From contig JASBVG010000015.1 in the NCBI GenBank assembly GCA_030147505.1, forward strand, positions 1 through 64,000: DNA of 64,000 nucleotides, read 5' to 3'. Shown one piece after another: positions 20,291 through 28,701 of the stretch. The notes beneath the pieces were generated by a model. That model ran no database searches and was not told where the DNA came from. It saw only the letters and a list, made by a program, of their open reading frames with translations. The number at the start of each line of letters is the position of its first letter. Within the stretch, counting starts at the first letter, position 1. The position numbers and the translations under genes were made by a program. The DNA is from Tardiphaga sp. Its GTDB lineage: Bacteria; Pseudomonadota; Alphaproteobacteria; Rhizobiales; Xanthobacteraceae.

Positions 20291-21682
20291 CTAGGCCGAC
20301 TTCCGCACGGCATTATCGACCAGCGTCTTGCCAAGCGACCAGATCGCGCCGGGCACTTTGTGACTGTCGGCGATCACCGTACGGAACGAATCCGTGATCC
20401 ACCTGGTGTCGTCTTCGGTCACCACCAGCGGCGGCAACAGTTTGATGGTGTGGCTGCCGTGACCGGAGACCTGCGTCAGGATCTTCTGATCCTTGAACAA
20501 CGGCACCGTGATCAATTGGCAGAACAGCCCCTTGCTCGCCGATTCCAGGATGTTCCAAGACGCCTTCAGCCGGAGCGATTTGGGCGGGCCGAATTCGACG
20601 CCGATCATGAGTCCCTTACCGCGCACTTCCTTCAGCAGTTCGAATTCCGGGATCATGTTCTGCAGCGCGAGACGGAGTTCGGCACCGCGCTTGGCGGCGT
20701 TTTCGACCAGCTTCTCGTGCTTCATGATCTCCAGCGTCGCGATGCCGGCAGCCATCGCCAGATCGTTTTTGCCGAAGGTCGAACCATGGACCAAGGAGCG
20801 ATCCATACGGTTGAAGATCTTGTCAAAAATCGCTTTGCGGGTGAGCAGCGCACCGACCGGCACATGGCCACCGGAGAGCGCCTTGGCGAGCAGGATCATG
20901 TCCGGTTCGATGTTCCAGTGCTCGATGGCCAGGAATTTGCCGGTGCGGCCAAGGCCAGTCTGGATTTCGTCGGCGATGAACAGCGTGCCGTATTTGCGGC
21001 AGAGTGCGAGGGCGCCGGACAGAAACTCGTCCGAAGGCAGATTGACGCCCTTGCCCTGGATCGGCTCGACGATGAAGCCCGCGACCTGTTTCGACGACAG
21101 CGCCTTTTCGAGCGCTTCGAGATCGTTGAACGGAACCACCGAACAGCCCTGTAGAAGCGGGCCGAAACCGGTACGGAAATTGCTGTCGTCGGTCAGCGAC
21201 AATGCGCCATAGGTCAGGCCATGATAGGCATGATCGCAATAGATGATTTCGTTGCGGCCGGTGGCATTGCGCGCAAATTTGATCGCCGCTTCGACGGTCT
21301 CGGCGCCGGAGTTCGCAAAAAACACCTTGTCCATATAGGGGACGTTTTCAAGCAGTTTCTCGGACAGGATACCGGCGAGTGTAGAAACGTCCATCTGCAC
21401 CAAATTGGGCAGATCCGCATCGAGCACCGACTTCAGCGCATTACGCATCACCGGATGATTGCGCCCAATCGCGAAAACGCCAAATCCGCTCAGTAGATCG
21501 AGATAGCGGGCGCCTTCCCGATCGAACAGATACTGGCCTGAGCCTCGCTGGAAGCCGACGTCATATCCGATCGTCTTGAGGACTCGGACGAGTTGCTCGT
21601 TGAGGTGGCGCGTATGCATGGAGCTACGCTGCGCCTCCCTTTCGACAAACATCTCGGAAACATCTAGATTCGGATATACCAT
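20291..21682 (-). CDS. hpnO: hopanoid class III aminotransferase HpnO
   Basis: PLP-dependent class III aminotransferase, 463 aa, which in hopanoid producers converts ribosylhopane-type intermediates to aminobacteriohopanetriol. Motifs: NSGAETVEAAIK for cofactor phosphate binding, ADEIQTGLGRTGK, and the PLP lysine Lys267 in LLAKALSGGHVPVGA. Alone it resembles ornithine/acetylornithine aminotransferases. The assignment to HpnO rests on overall sequence (MFVEREAQRSSMHTRHLNEQ start) and on position beside hpnN, ispH and hpnH. Divergent from the DUF2147 gene across 117 bases. Confidence 0.85.
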   Translation of the reverse strand: MVYPNLDVSEMFVEREAQRSSMHTRHLNEQLVRVLKTIGYDVGFQRGSGQYLFDREGARYLDLLSGFGVFAIGRNHPVMRNALKSVLDADLPNLVQMDVSTLAGILSEKLLENVPYMDKVFFANSGAETVEAAIKFARNATGRNEIIYCDHAYHGLTYGALSLTDDSNFRTGFGPLLQGCSVVPFNDLEALEKALSSKQVAGFIVEPIQGKGVNLPSDEFLSGALALCRKYGTLFIADEIQTGLGRTGKFLAIEHWNIEPDMILLAKALSGGHVPVGALLTRKAIFDKIFNRMDRSLVHGSTFGKNDLAMAAGIATLEIMKHEKLVENAAKRGAELRLALQNMIPEFELLKEVRGKGLMIGVEFGPPKSLRLKASWNILESASKGLFCQLITVPLFKDQKILTQVSGHGSHTIKLLPPLVVTEDDTRWITDSFRTVIADSHKVPGAIWSLGKTLVDNAVRKSA

Positions 21683-21799
21683 GAGTTACATACGTCGGTT
21701 GATGGTCGCTTCGTCAACTGAAAACCGTAAATGCGGCGATTTGACTTCTAACGCACCACCGCCGATCGCCGAGAACGCTACTTAAGCATAGGTCTGAAC

Positions 21800-22522
21800 A
21801 TGTTGCAGCGCCCACGCATTCCTACGCGACACCTTACATATTGCGGAATCCTTTTTTCGGCAGGCTTGTTTTCGGCAGGGCTGGCTCCCGCATTTGCCGC
21901 CGATCCGACCGGCGACTGGCAGGTCGAGGACGGTGTGGCACATGTACGCATTGCTGAATGCGGCGGCAGCATGTGGGGTGCGATCTCCTGGGAAAAGACC
22001 CCGGGGATGACCGACAAGAACAACCCGGATGCAACCAAGAAATCGCGTCTGACACTGGCTCACGCGATGATTCTCGACATGAAGCCCAACGCGGCGAAAG
22101 ACAAGTGGTCAGGACAGATCTACAACGCCAAGGACGGAAAGTTCTACAAGTCCAGCATCAAGCTCGGCGACACCACGAACGAGCTTGAGGTCGAAGGCTG
22201 TGTGCTCGGCTTCCTGTGTGGCGGCCAGACCTGGACCCGCGTGGGTCCGTCGATCCCCTCAAGCCCGTCCAACGCCACTGCGAAAAACGCCGTTGCAGCC
22301 GGTGCCAAGGGCGCACCTGCCGGCGGCAAGATGGCGCCAGCACCTGCGCCGGGCAGCAATACGACGGCCAAGGCCACGCCTGCTCCGACCACTGGCGCAA
22401 AAGCGCCCGCGGCGCCTGCCGGCCAGAAGGCTGCGGCCGCGCCCGTAGCCGGTTCGCCGCAGCCCGGTGCAGATATCGGCGATATTTGCCTGCTGCCGGA
22501 GATCAACAAGGTGACACACTAG
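21800..22522 (+). CDS. secreted DUF2147 protein with Ala/Pro-rich tail
   Basis: 240-aa exported protein. A signal peptide covers about residues 1-34 (ILFSAGLFSAGLAPAFA). The DUF2147 domain follows (DPTGDWQVEDGVAHVRIAEC to GFLCGGQTWTRV, residues 36-150). The C-terminal 75 residues are low-complexity Ala/Pro/Gly/Lys, probably a flexible periplasmic linker, and end in DIGDICLLPEINKVTH. DUF2147 proteins are beta-rich and of unknown function. Its place inside the hopanoid region suggests an envelope role, but nothing in the sequence ties it to hopanoids. Confidence 0.85.
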   Translation: MLQRPRIPTRHLTYCGILFSAGLFSAGLAPAFAADPTGDWQVEDGVAHVRIAECGGSMWGAISWEKTPGMTDKNNPDATKKSRLTLAHAMILDMKPNAAKDKWSGQIYNAKDGKFYKSSIKLGDTTNELEVEGCVLGFLCGGQTWTRVGPSIPSSPSNATAKNAVAAGAKGAPAGGKMAPAPAPGSNTTAKATPAPTTGAKAPAAPAGQKAAAAPVAGSPQPGADIGDICLLPEINKVTH

Positions 22523-22543
22523 TCAACGCAACCTGTCGCAAAC

Positions 22544-22576
22544 AAAAAGGCGACCCCGCGTGGGTCGCCTTTTTTC
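22544..22576. terminator. bidirectional terminator between DUF2147 gene and hpnN
   Basis: Stem GGCGACCC / GGGTCGCC with loop CGCGT, preceded by AAAAA and followed by TTTTTTT, so it works on both strands. It lies between two convergent genes. Confidence 0.95.
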
Positions 22577-22581
22577 TATGT

Positions 22582-25170
22582 TCATTGGCCCTTTTCGCGT
22601 GGCTTGCCCATCAGGGCCGGCTGGAACAGCAGCACCGCCGCCAGTGTCACCACGAAGGACATCGCCAGCAGCTTGCCCATGCTCGCTGTGCCCGGGTGGT
22701 TCGACAGCCAGAGACTGCCAAACGCCGTGGCCGTCGCCAGCGCGCTGAAGAAGATCGCGCGCGTCAGCGACGACTGCAGCAGGTTCTTGTGACCTGCGCG
22801 CCACGCAACGACGTAGTAGATTTTGAACGCCACACCGACACCCAGCAGAAGCGGCAGCGCGATGATGTTGGCGAAGTTGAGCGGGAGCCCGATCAGCACG
22901 CATATCTCCAGCGTCACCGCGCCCGCGACCAGAAGCGGAACAATGGTGAGGAGTACGTCTACGAAGCGCCTTAGCGCCAGCCAAAGCAGCAGCGAAATCG
23001 TAATCAGCGCCCAGAAGCCGGCGTGAATGAAGGCTGTCACGATCGTATCGCCCGACTTGAGGATCGAGACCGGACCGCCAACCGCAAGCGGCTCCGACTT
23101 CAACACAGCGTCGGCGAATTTACGAAGCGTATCGTTGTCATTGGGATCCCCGCTCGGCTGCGCCTCGACACGAAGCTGACCATCCTTGGTCTTCCAGGAG
23201 TTGACCAGTTGGGGAGGCAGATTGTCGAGGGTGACCGGCGCCGCCTGCATCAGATTGCGAAGCTGCGCGAGTGCGATCTTCAACGGCACTACGAAAGTCG
23301 CCTGCACCTGATTGCGCACGGCCTCGCTGGCATCGGCGGTCTTGGCGAGCGCATCCGCGAGCCGCTTGGCAGCGACAGCGCCCGGACCGGTCTGATTGCC
23401 TGCAAGCTTGCGCAGGCTAGCAGCCGAATCCTTCAGCGCGGTCACGTTCTCAGCGTCGGTCGGCGCCTGATCGATAGACTCCGGATTGAGAGCTGTCTCC
23501 AGGACCTTTGCACCGGCCTGAATAGCGGCAAGCTTGGCCGGCTGCTCCTGAGGTACGAAACTGTCGAGCGAGATGGTACGCGCGACTTCCGGCAGCTTGG
23601 ACAGACGCTCTTCAACCTGTTTCGCACCGGCCTCGTTGGGCGCCATGACATTTACGGCGTTGGCGCCGGTGTTGGGGTCACGGCGCAAATCGAGGAAGGT
23701 CGCGATCGACTCGACATGCGGATTCCGCAGATTGATCGGATTGAAATCAAAGCGCAGATGAGCCAGCAGTGGCAGGCCTGCGAGGGTCGCGGCCAGCGTG
23801 CCTCCGATGATCCAGTAGCGCTTCTCTTCGAGAAAACGATCGACCGGAGCGAGGAATGCGTAGCCGACAGGTTCTTTCTCTCCTGCGGGGTTCAAAAGAT
23901 CGAGCAACGCCGGCAGCATGGTGATGCTGGTAATGAATGCGATCATCATGCCGAGACCGGCGATCTTGCCGAGTTCTGACACACCTTTGTAATCGGTCGG
24001 CAGGAACGACAGGAAGCCTGCAGCAGTGGCAAAGGCTGCGAGCGAGAGCGGCACGGCACAATAGTTCGCCGCGCTAGCGAGAGCCCCGCGAAGATCGTCC
24101 TTCTTATAACGTTCGGACCGGTAGCGGACGCTGAACTGAATGCCAAAATCCACACCGAGACCGACGAACAGGACGGCAAAGGCGATCGACAAGAGATTGA
24201 GCGATCCGACCATCATCAGGCCGAGCGCTGTCGTGACGGCGAGACCGACAAACAGATTCACGAACACAGCACCGATGATCTTTGCGGAATGCAACGCCAG
24301 CCAAAGAATGCCGAGCACCAGCGCGACCGTGACGATGCCGTTGATCACAGCTCCGTCCTGTACTGTCGCGAATTCCTCGTTGGCAATCGGGACAGGACCG
24401 GTAAGACGCACACGCGCACCATATTCCCCGGCGATGTTCAGATCGACTGCAGCCTGCCGGATCGCATCGGTAGCATCCTTGCCGGGCTCCAGTGCCGCGA
24501 AATCAAGCACCGGCTTCACTTCGATGAAGGCCCGCTTGTCAGAATCGGTCAGCGGCTTGTCGCTGACTAAACCGCGCCAGGAGAATGCGCCCTTGCCGTT
24601 CTTCAGAACATCTTCGACGGTAGCGGCGACGGAGTTGAACGTACCTGCAGCGCTGTCGAGTTGAAGCTGGCCGCGGCGGATGCCCGTGAGCCCGGTTTCG
24701 AGCGCGCCAGTGAGACCGCGGATACTGGGATCGCCGGCCATGATTTCGAGCAGCGGCGCCGCCTGTTGGAACTGACTGGCCAGTCCCTGCACTTCCTTTG
24801 TGGGCAGGAACAGCAGACCGTTCTTCTCGAAGAATTCGCCGCCGTCGAGACGGCGGACGGAATCGAAGTCCTTCTTGTTGGGGGCGAGCTTTTTCTCGAG
24901 CGCATTCGCAGCCGCGTTGGCGAATTCCGGTGTCGGCGCCTCGACGACGGCGATAATCAGACGCTCCTGATCGAATGCCTTGTCGAACGCCATGTCGCGC
25001 TGGCGCCAGTCCAGATTCGGCGAGATCAGCTTGTTGATATCGGTGTTGATCGAGAAATTCTTGGCCGAGTACCAGGCAGACGTGATCGAGAGCAGCACAC
25101 CGACAATCACCACCGGAAGCGCAAATCGGGTGCAGAAATTCACGATCGAGACGACGACTTTTGTCAGCAC
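22582..25170 (-). CDS. hpnN: hopanoid-associated RND transporter HpnN
   Basis: 862-aa inner-membrane RND/MMPL-type transporter. It has a first helix at about 13-31 (FALPVVIVGVLLSITSAWY), a long periplasmic loop, a block of about five helices (for example IVTVALVLGILWLALHSAKIIGAVFVNLFVGL), then a second loop and helix block. This is the duplicated RND plan. HpnN moves hopanoids from the inner to the outer membrane in Rhodopseudomonas. Assigned by similarity and by its neighbours. Translation starts at GTG 25170; no ATG gives the first helix. Convergent with the DUF2147 gene and divergent from ispH. Confidence 0.92.
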   Translation of the reverse strand: MLTKVVVSIVNFCTRFALPVVIVGVLLSITSAWYSAKNFSINTDINKLISPNLDWRQRDMAFDKAFDQERLIIAVVEAPTPEFANAAANALEKKLAPNKKDFDSVRRLDGGEFFEKNGLLFLPTKEVQGLASQFQQAAPLLEIMAGDPSIRGLTGALETGLTGIRRGQLQLDSAAGTFNSVAATVEDVLKNGKGAFSWRGLVSDKPLTDSDKRAFIEVKPVLDFAALEPGKDATDAIRQAAVDLNIAGEYGARVRLTGPVPIANEEFATVQDGAVINGIVTVALVLGILWLALHSAKIIGAVFVNLFVGLAVTTALGLMMVGSLNLLSIAFAVLFVGLGVDFGIQFSVRYRSERYKKDDLRGALASAANYCAVPLSLAAFATAAGFLSFLPTDYKGVSELGKIAGLGMMIAFITSITMLPALLDLLNPAGEKEPVGYAFLAPVDRFLEEKRYWIIGGTLAATLAGLPLLAHLRFDFNPINLRNPHVESIATFLDLRRDPNTGANAVNVMAPNEAGAKQVEERLSKLPEVARTISLDSFVPQEQPAKLAAIQAGAKVLETALNPESIDQAPTDAENVTALKDSAASLRKLAGNQTGPGAVAAKRLADALAKTADASEAVRNQVQATFVVPLKIALAQLRNLMQAAPVTLDNLPPQLVNSWKTKDGQLRVEAQPSGDPNDNDTLRKFADAVLKSEPLAVGGPVSILKSGDTIVTAFIHAGFWALITISLLLWLALRRFVDVLLTIVPLLVAGAVTLEICVLIGLPLNFANIIALPLLLGVGVAFKIYYVVAWRAGHKNLLQSSLTRAIFFSALATATAFGSLWLSNHPGTASMGKLLAMSFVVTLAAVLLFQPALMGKPREKGQ

Positions 25171-25568
25171 GCTTTATCTTTCTATCTGGACGAGGCTCGC
25201 AATGAATGCGGCGCGCTTCGGTGGGTTCCGCAGACGACGACTTCGTAGCCGATGGGGTGCGTTATCAGCAACGTGACGCGATGGCACAAAACGTGGAATG
25301 GAGCTTGAAGCCGGCGGCGATCGTCCTGTTATCGGGGCTAATGCACCGGGTAAAGTGACGAACTGTTGAGGTTTTGCGGCATTCTTTGGACTAAATCCAA
25401 GATATCGTAAAGGGTTAGACCTTAACCCGCTGCAGGAAACCCCGTTCCCGTTTCGTGATTGCACACTGAGTGATTTTTGTCACACAGAACGGCTCAAATA
25501 CCTAGCTGGGCTGGATATGTCCCTGATTATGGTACACATTTATTGTTTGTCGAAATCCGTGATGGACT
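25171..25568. other. 398-base divergent regulatory region between hpnN and ispH
   Basis: No coding sequence is apparent. Two small dyads lie near the middle, TTGGA-N5-TCCAA (25386-25400) and GGGTTA-N5-TAACCC (25412-25428), and could be operator sites. I see no EcfG consensus here. The promoters for the ispH-hpnH and hpnN units must lie in this stretch. Confidence 0.5.
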
Positions 25569-26525
25569 TTGTTTCTCGTGCTTGATCGCCCCCGCCCTTT
25601 GGAGATCTATTTGGCCCAGCCGCGCGGATTCTGTGCAGGCGTCGTGCGGGCCATCGAGATTGTAGAGCGGGCGCTCGCGCGCTACGGCGCGCCGGTCTAT
25701 GTTCGCCACGAGATCGTTCACAACAAGCACGTCGTCGAGGCACTGAAGGCTAAGGGTGCCATTTTCGTCGAGGAGCTTTCAGAAGTGCCCGACGGCGCCA
25801 TGACGGTCTTCAGCGCTCACGGTGTAGCCCGCAGCGTCGAGGAAGAAGCCGAGGCCCGCGGCCTGCCGGTTCTGGACGCCACCTGCCCGCTCGTCACCAA
25901 GGTCCATAATCAGGGCAAGCGCTATGTCGCCAAGGGCCGAACCGTGATTCTAATCGGTCACGCCGGTCATCCGGAAGTCGACGGTACTATAGGACAGATC
26001 TCCGGCTCAATCCATGTTGTCCAGAGCATTGCCGAAGTGGCCGCGCTGACAATTCCCATGGACGAACCGGTCGCCTACATCACCCAGACCACCCTGAGCG
26101 TGGATGACACACGTGACATCATTTCCGCGTTACAGGCCAAATTCAGCGATATTCAGGGCCCGGACACCCGCGATATCTGCTATGCGACACAAAACCGCCA
26201 ATCTGCGGTAAGAGACCTCAGCCGGCTCGTGGACGTGATCCTGGTCGTAGGGGCGGCCAACAGTTCCAATTCAAACCGACTTCGAGAGATTGGAACCGAG
26301 GTCGGTGTCGCGAGCTACCTCATCGCCGATGGCAGCCAGCTGAACCCTGATTGGTTGAAGGGTGCGCGCGCTGTCGGCATAACGGCTGGTGCTTCGGCAC
26401 CAGAAGTGCTTGTAGACGACGTGATTGAAACCCTGCGGCGGATTGGACCGGTCTCGGTATCGGTCCTGCCGGGACGCGAAGAGACGATTGAATTTCGACT
26501 ACCCGCTGAACTGACTGCGGTTTGA
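25569..26525 (+). CDS. ispH: 4-hydroxy-3-methylbut-2-enyl diphosphate reductase (IspH), hopanoid-linked
   Basis: Iron-sulfur enzyme that makes IPP and DMAPP in the last step of the MEP pathway, feeding squalene and hopanoid synthesis. 318 aa; cluster ligands Cys22 (PRGFCAG), Cys106 (DATCPLVTK) and Cys204 (DICYATQN) are all present, along with [14 protein letters not shown]. The start is uncertain: TTG 25569, GTG 25578 or TTG 25599 (which gives [14 protein letters not shown]) are all possible and none has a strong ribosome site. It sits 53 bases before hpnH and probably shares its transcript. A second, housekeeping ispH may exist elsewhere in the genome. Confidence 0.95.
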   Translation: MFLVLDRPRPLEIYLAQPRGFCAGVVRAIEIVERALARYGAPVYVRHEIVHNKHVVEALKAKGAIFVEELSEVPDGAMTVFSAHGVARSVEEEAEARGLPVLDATCPLVTKVHNQGKRYVAKGRTVILIGHAGHPEVDGTIGQISGSIHVVQSIAEVAALTIPMDEPVAYITQTTLSVDDTRDIISALQAKFSDIQGPDTRDICYATQNRQSAVRDLSRLVDVILVVGAANSSNSNRLREIGTEVGVASYLIADGSQLNPDWLKGARAVGITAGASAPEVLVDDVIETLRRIGPVSVSVLPGREETIEFRLPAELTAV

Positions 26526-26578
26526 TCCACCTTCGAGCTTCGCATTCGATAGCGAAGCTGCCCAGAAAGAAAACTGTA

Positions 26579-27754
26579 ATGGCAATTCCGTTCTTCAAAG
26601 AAATCAAGATTGGCGGCTATCTGATGAAGCAGAAGCTGCTGGGCCGGAAGCGCTATCCGCTCGTACTGATGCTGGAGCCGCTGTTCCGCTGCAACCTGGC
26701 CTGTGTCGGCTGCGGCAAGATCGACTATCCGAACGCGATCCTGAACCGCCGCATGAGCGCGCAGGAATGCTGGGAAGCCGCCGAGGAATGCGGCGCGCCG
26801 ATGGTCGCGATTCCGGGTGGCGAACCGCTGATTCACAAGGAGATCGGCGAGATCGTGCGCGGCCTGGTCGCGCGCAAGAAGTTCGTCTCGCTCTGCACCA
26901 ATGCGCTGCTGCTGGAGAAGAAGCTCGATCTGTTCGAGCCCTCGCCATACCTGTTCTTCTCCGTGCATCTGGACGGCCTCAAGGACCATCACGACAAGGC
27001 CGTGTCGCAGGAAGGCGTGTTCGACAAGGCCGTCTCCGCGATCAAGGCCGCCAAGGCCCGCGGCTTCACCGTCAACGTCAACGCGACCATCTTCGACGGC
27101 CATTCGGCCGAGGAGATCGCCAAGTTCCTGGACTTCACCGTGGAGCTCGGCGTCGGCGTCTCCATGTCGCCCGGCTATGCCTATGAGCGCGCGCCGGACC
27201 AGGAACACTTCCTGAATCGCAAGAAGACCAAGAAGCTGTTCCGCGACGTCTTCGCTCTTGGCAAGGGCAAGAAGTGGAACTTCATGCATTCCGGCCTGTT
27301 CCTGGACTTCCTCGCCGGTAACCAGGAATACGAGTGCAAGCCATGGGGCATGCCTGCCCGCAACATCTTCGGCTGGCAGAAGCCGTGCTACCTGCTCGGT
27401 GAAGGCTATACCAAGACCTTCAAGGAGCTGATGGACACCACCGACTGGGACACCTACGGCACCGGCAAGTACGAGAAGTGCGCCGACTGTATGGCCCATT
27501 GCGGCTATGAGCCGACTGCGGCCGACGCTGCGATCACCAATCCGCTGAAGGCCATGTGGGTCGGCCTGCGCGGCATCAAGACGTCCGGTCCGATGGCGCC
27601 CGAAATCGATCTCAGCAAGCAGCGCCCGGCGCAGTACGTGTTCTCGTCGGAAGTGCAGAAGCGCCTGTCGGAAATCCGCAAGGAAGAAGCCGAAACCGCC
27701 GCTGCGAAGGCTGCCGCGAAGGCAGAAGCGGCCTCGGCTTCCACCGCCGCATAA
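26579..27754 (+). CDS. hpnH: adenosylhopane synthase HpnH (radical SAM)
   Basis: Radical SAM enzyme that attaches a 5'-deoxyadenosyl group to diploptene, giving adenosylhopane, the first step in making extended C35 hopanoids. 391 aa; the cluster motif is Cys38-x3-Cys42-x2-Cys45 in FRCNLACVGCGK, followed by IPGGEPLIHKE and CTNALLLEKKL. A SPASM-like C-terminal region has Cys in YEKCADCMAHCGYEP. The tail is Ala/Glu/Lys-rich. I chose ATG 26579 (MAIPFFKEIKIGGYLMKQ), the family N-terminus, instead of the longer open frame from 26522, which overlaps ispH. Confidence 0.95.
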   Translation: MAIPFFKEIKIGGYLMKQKLLGRKRYPLVLMLEPLFRCNLACVGCGKIDYPNAILNRRMSAQECWEAAEECGAPMVAIPGGEPLIHKEIGEIVRGLVARKKFVSLCTNALLLEKKLDLFEPSPYLFFSVHLDGLKDHHDKAVSQEGVFDKAVSAIKAAKARGFTVNVNATIFDGHSAEEIAKFLDFTVELGVGVSMSPGYAYERAPDQEHFLNRKKTKKLFRDVFALGKGKKWNFMHSGLFLDFLAGNQEYECKPWGMPARNIFGWQKPCYLLGEGYTKTFKELMDTTDWDTYGTGKYEKCADCMAHCGYEPTAADAAITNPLKAMWVGLRGIKTSGPMAPEIDLSKQRPAQYVFSSEVQKRLSEIRKEEAETAAAKAAAKAEAASASTAA

Positions 27755-27775
27755 GGCAGCCCGACATACGGACAG

Positions 27776-27809
27776 CAAAAAGGGCGCGATGCAGATCGCG
27801 CCCTTTTTG
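27776..27809. terminator. bidirectional terminator after hpnH
   Basis: Stem AGGGCGCGAT / ATCGCGCCCT with loop GCAG, bracketed by AAAAA and TTTTT. An outer GGACAGC / GTTGTCC pairing extends the dyad. It lies 23 bases after the hpnH stop. Confidence 0.95.
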
Positions 27810-27841
27810 TTGTCCGCAGGTCGCCTCGCGCACTCCGCCCC

Positions 27842-27952
27842 CATCCTGAGGAGCACCGTAGGCTGCGTCTCGAAGAAGATGGCCGCAAGCCTCGGAGCTA
27901 CAACAGCTCATGGCTCGAGACCGCGCCGCGCGCCTCCTTACCGTGAGGATCG
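27842..27952. repeat. palindromic repeat (CATCCTGAGGAG family), copy 1
   Basis: Starts CCATCCTGAGGAGC and ends GCCTCCTTACCGTGAGGATCG, with GCGTCTCGAAG and CATGGCTCGAGACCGC as inner partners. A related copy lies at about 47929-48067. It lies between convergent hpnH and hpnG. Confidence 0.65.
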
Positions 27953-27955
27953 AGA

Positions 27956-28657
27956 CTAGGCTTCTGCTTGGGTCAGACCGATGCGGCTCAGCAAATAGCT
28001 GCGGCAATCCTTCAGGCTGCGCAGCGCGCGGTTGAAGTCACGGCCGGTGGAAACGAGCGCACGGATCACCAGCGGATTGCGCGCAATACCGCGCAGAACC
28101 TTACGCAGATCGACATCACCATTGGGCTTGATCGCCGTGGTGGCGATCTCCGGCAGCGCGCGGGTGGCAGGATCGCTGACGACGCGCAGGGCAGCAAAAG
28201 GAAGGCCGGCCAGGGCTGCGAATTCCGCCGCGATATGGCTTTCCATATCGACGGCCGAGGCGCCGAATTCCGAGCGCAAAGCGGCCTTCCCGGTCTGCCC
28301 GGTCACGACCTTCTCCACGCCGACGAGACCGCCGCGCACGACCTTCTGGTTGCCGACGCCCGAACCGGCCAGCAGTTCAGCGCTGAGCTGTTCCGACGCC
28401 GGCCACACCCGACCGGCAGCAACCACTTCAGTGGCCAGAACCACGGTACCCGTCCTGAGCGCGGGATCGAGACCGCCGGCGACACCGAAGGAGATAACGC
28501 CACGAATGCTGAGGGGGTCAATGTCGGCGAGCAGGCTGCGCAACTGGACTGGATCGCTGGACGAGCAGATGACCGTCATCCCCGGTCCGGCCGCGATCTT
28601 CGCTTCCTGGACCAGCCCCGTCACGATGAGTACGGGCCTCGGATCGGCCGACATCAT
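27956..28657 (-). CDS. hpnG: hopanoid phosphorylase/nucleosidase HpnG
   Basis: Removes adenine from adenosylhopane to give ribosylhopane. The 233-aa protein belongs to the purine nucleoside phosphorylase / MTA-SAH nucleosidase fold: PVLIVTGLVQEAKIAAGPG at the start, GVISFGVAGGLDP in the middle and DMESHIAAEFA as the base-binding signature. The open frame continues upstream to 28852 but would overlap shc by about 150 bases. ATG 28657 (or 28654) begins 45 bases after the shc stop and gives the normal N-terminus, so I use it. Last gene of the hpnC-hpnD-hpnE-shc-hpnG run. Confidence 0.92.
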   Translation of the reverse strand: MMSADPRPVLIVTGLVQEAKIAAGPGMTVICSSSDPVQLRSLLADIDPLSIRGVISFGVAGGLDPALRTGTVVLATEVVAAGRVWPASEQLSAELLAGSGVGNQKVVRGGLVGVEKVVTGQTGKAALRSEFGASAVDMESHIAAEFAALAGLPFAALRVVSDPATRALPEIATTAIKPNGDVDLRKVLRGIARNPLVIRALVSTGRDFNRALRSLKDCRSYLLSRIGLTQAEA

Positions 28658-28701
28658 CGCGGACGACGTCGCCGCAGCGGAAATGCCCCCATCGCCCAAG
28701 A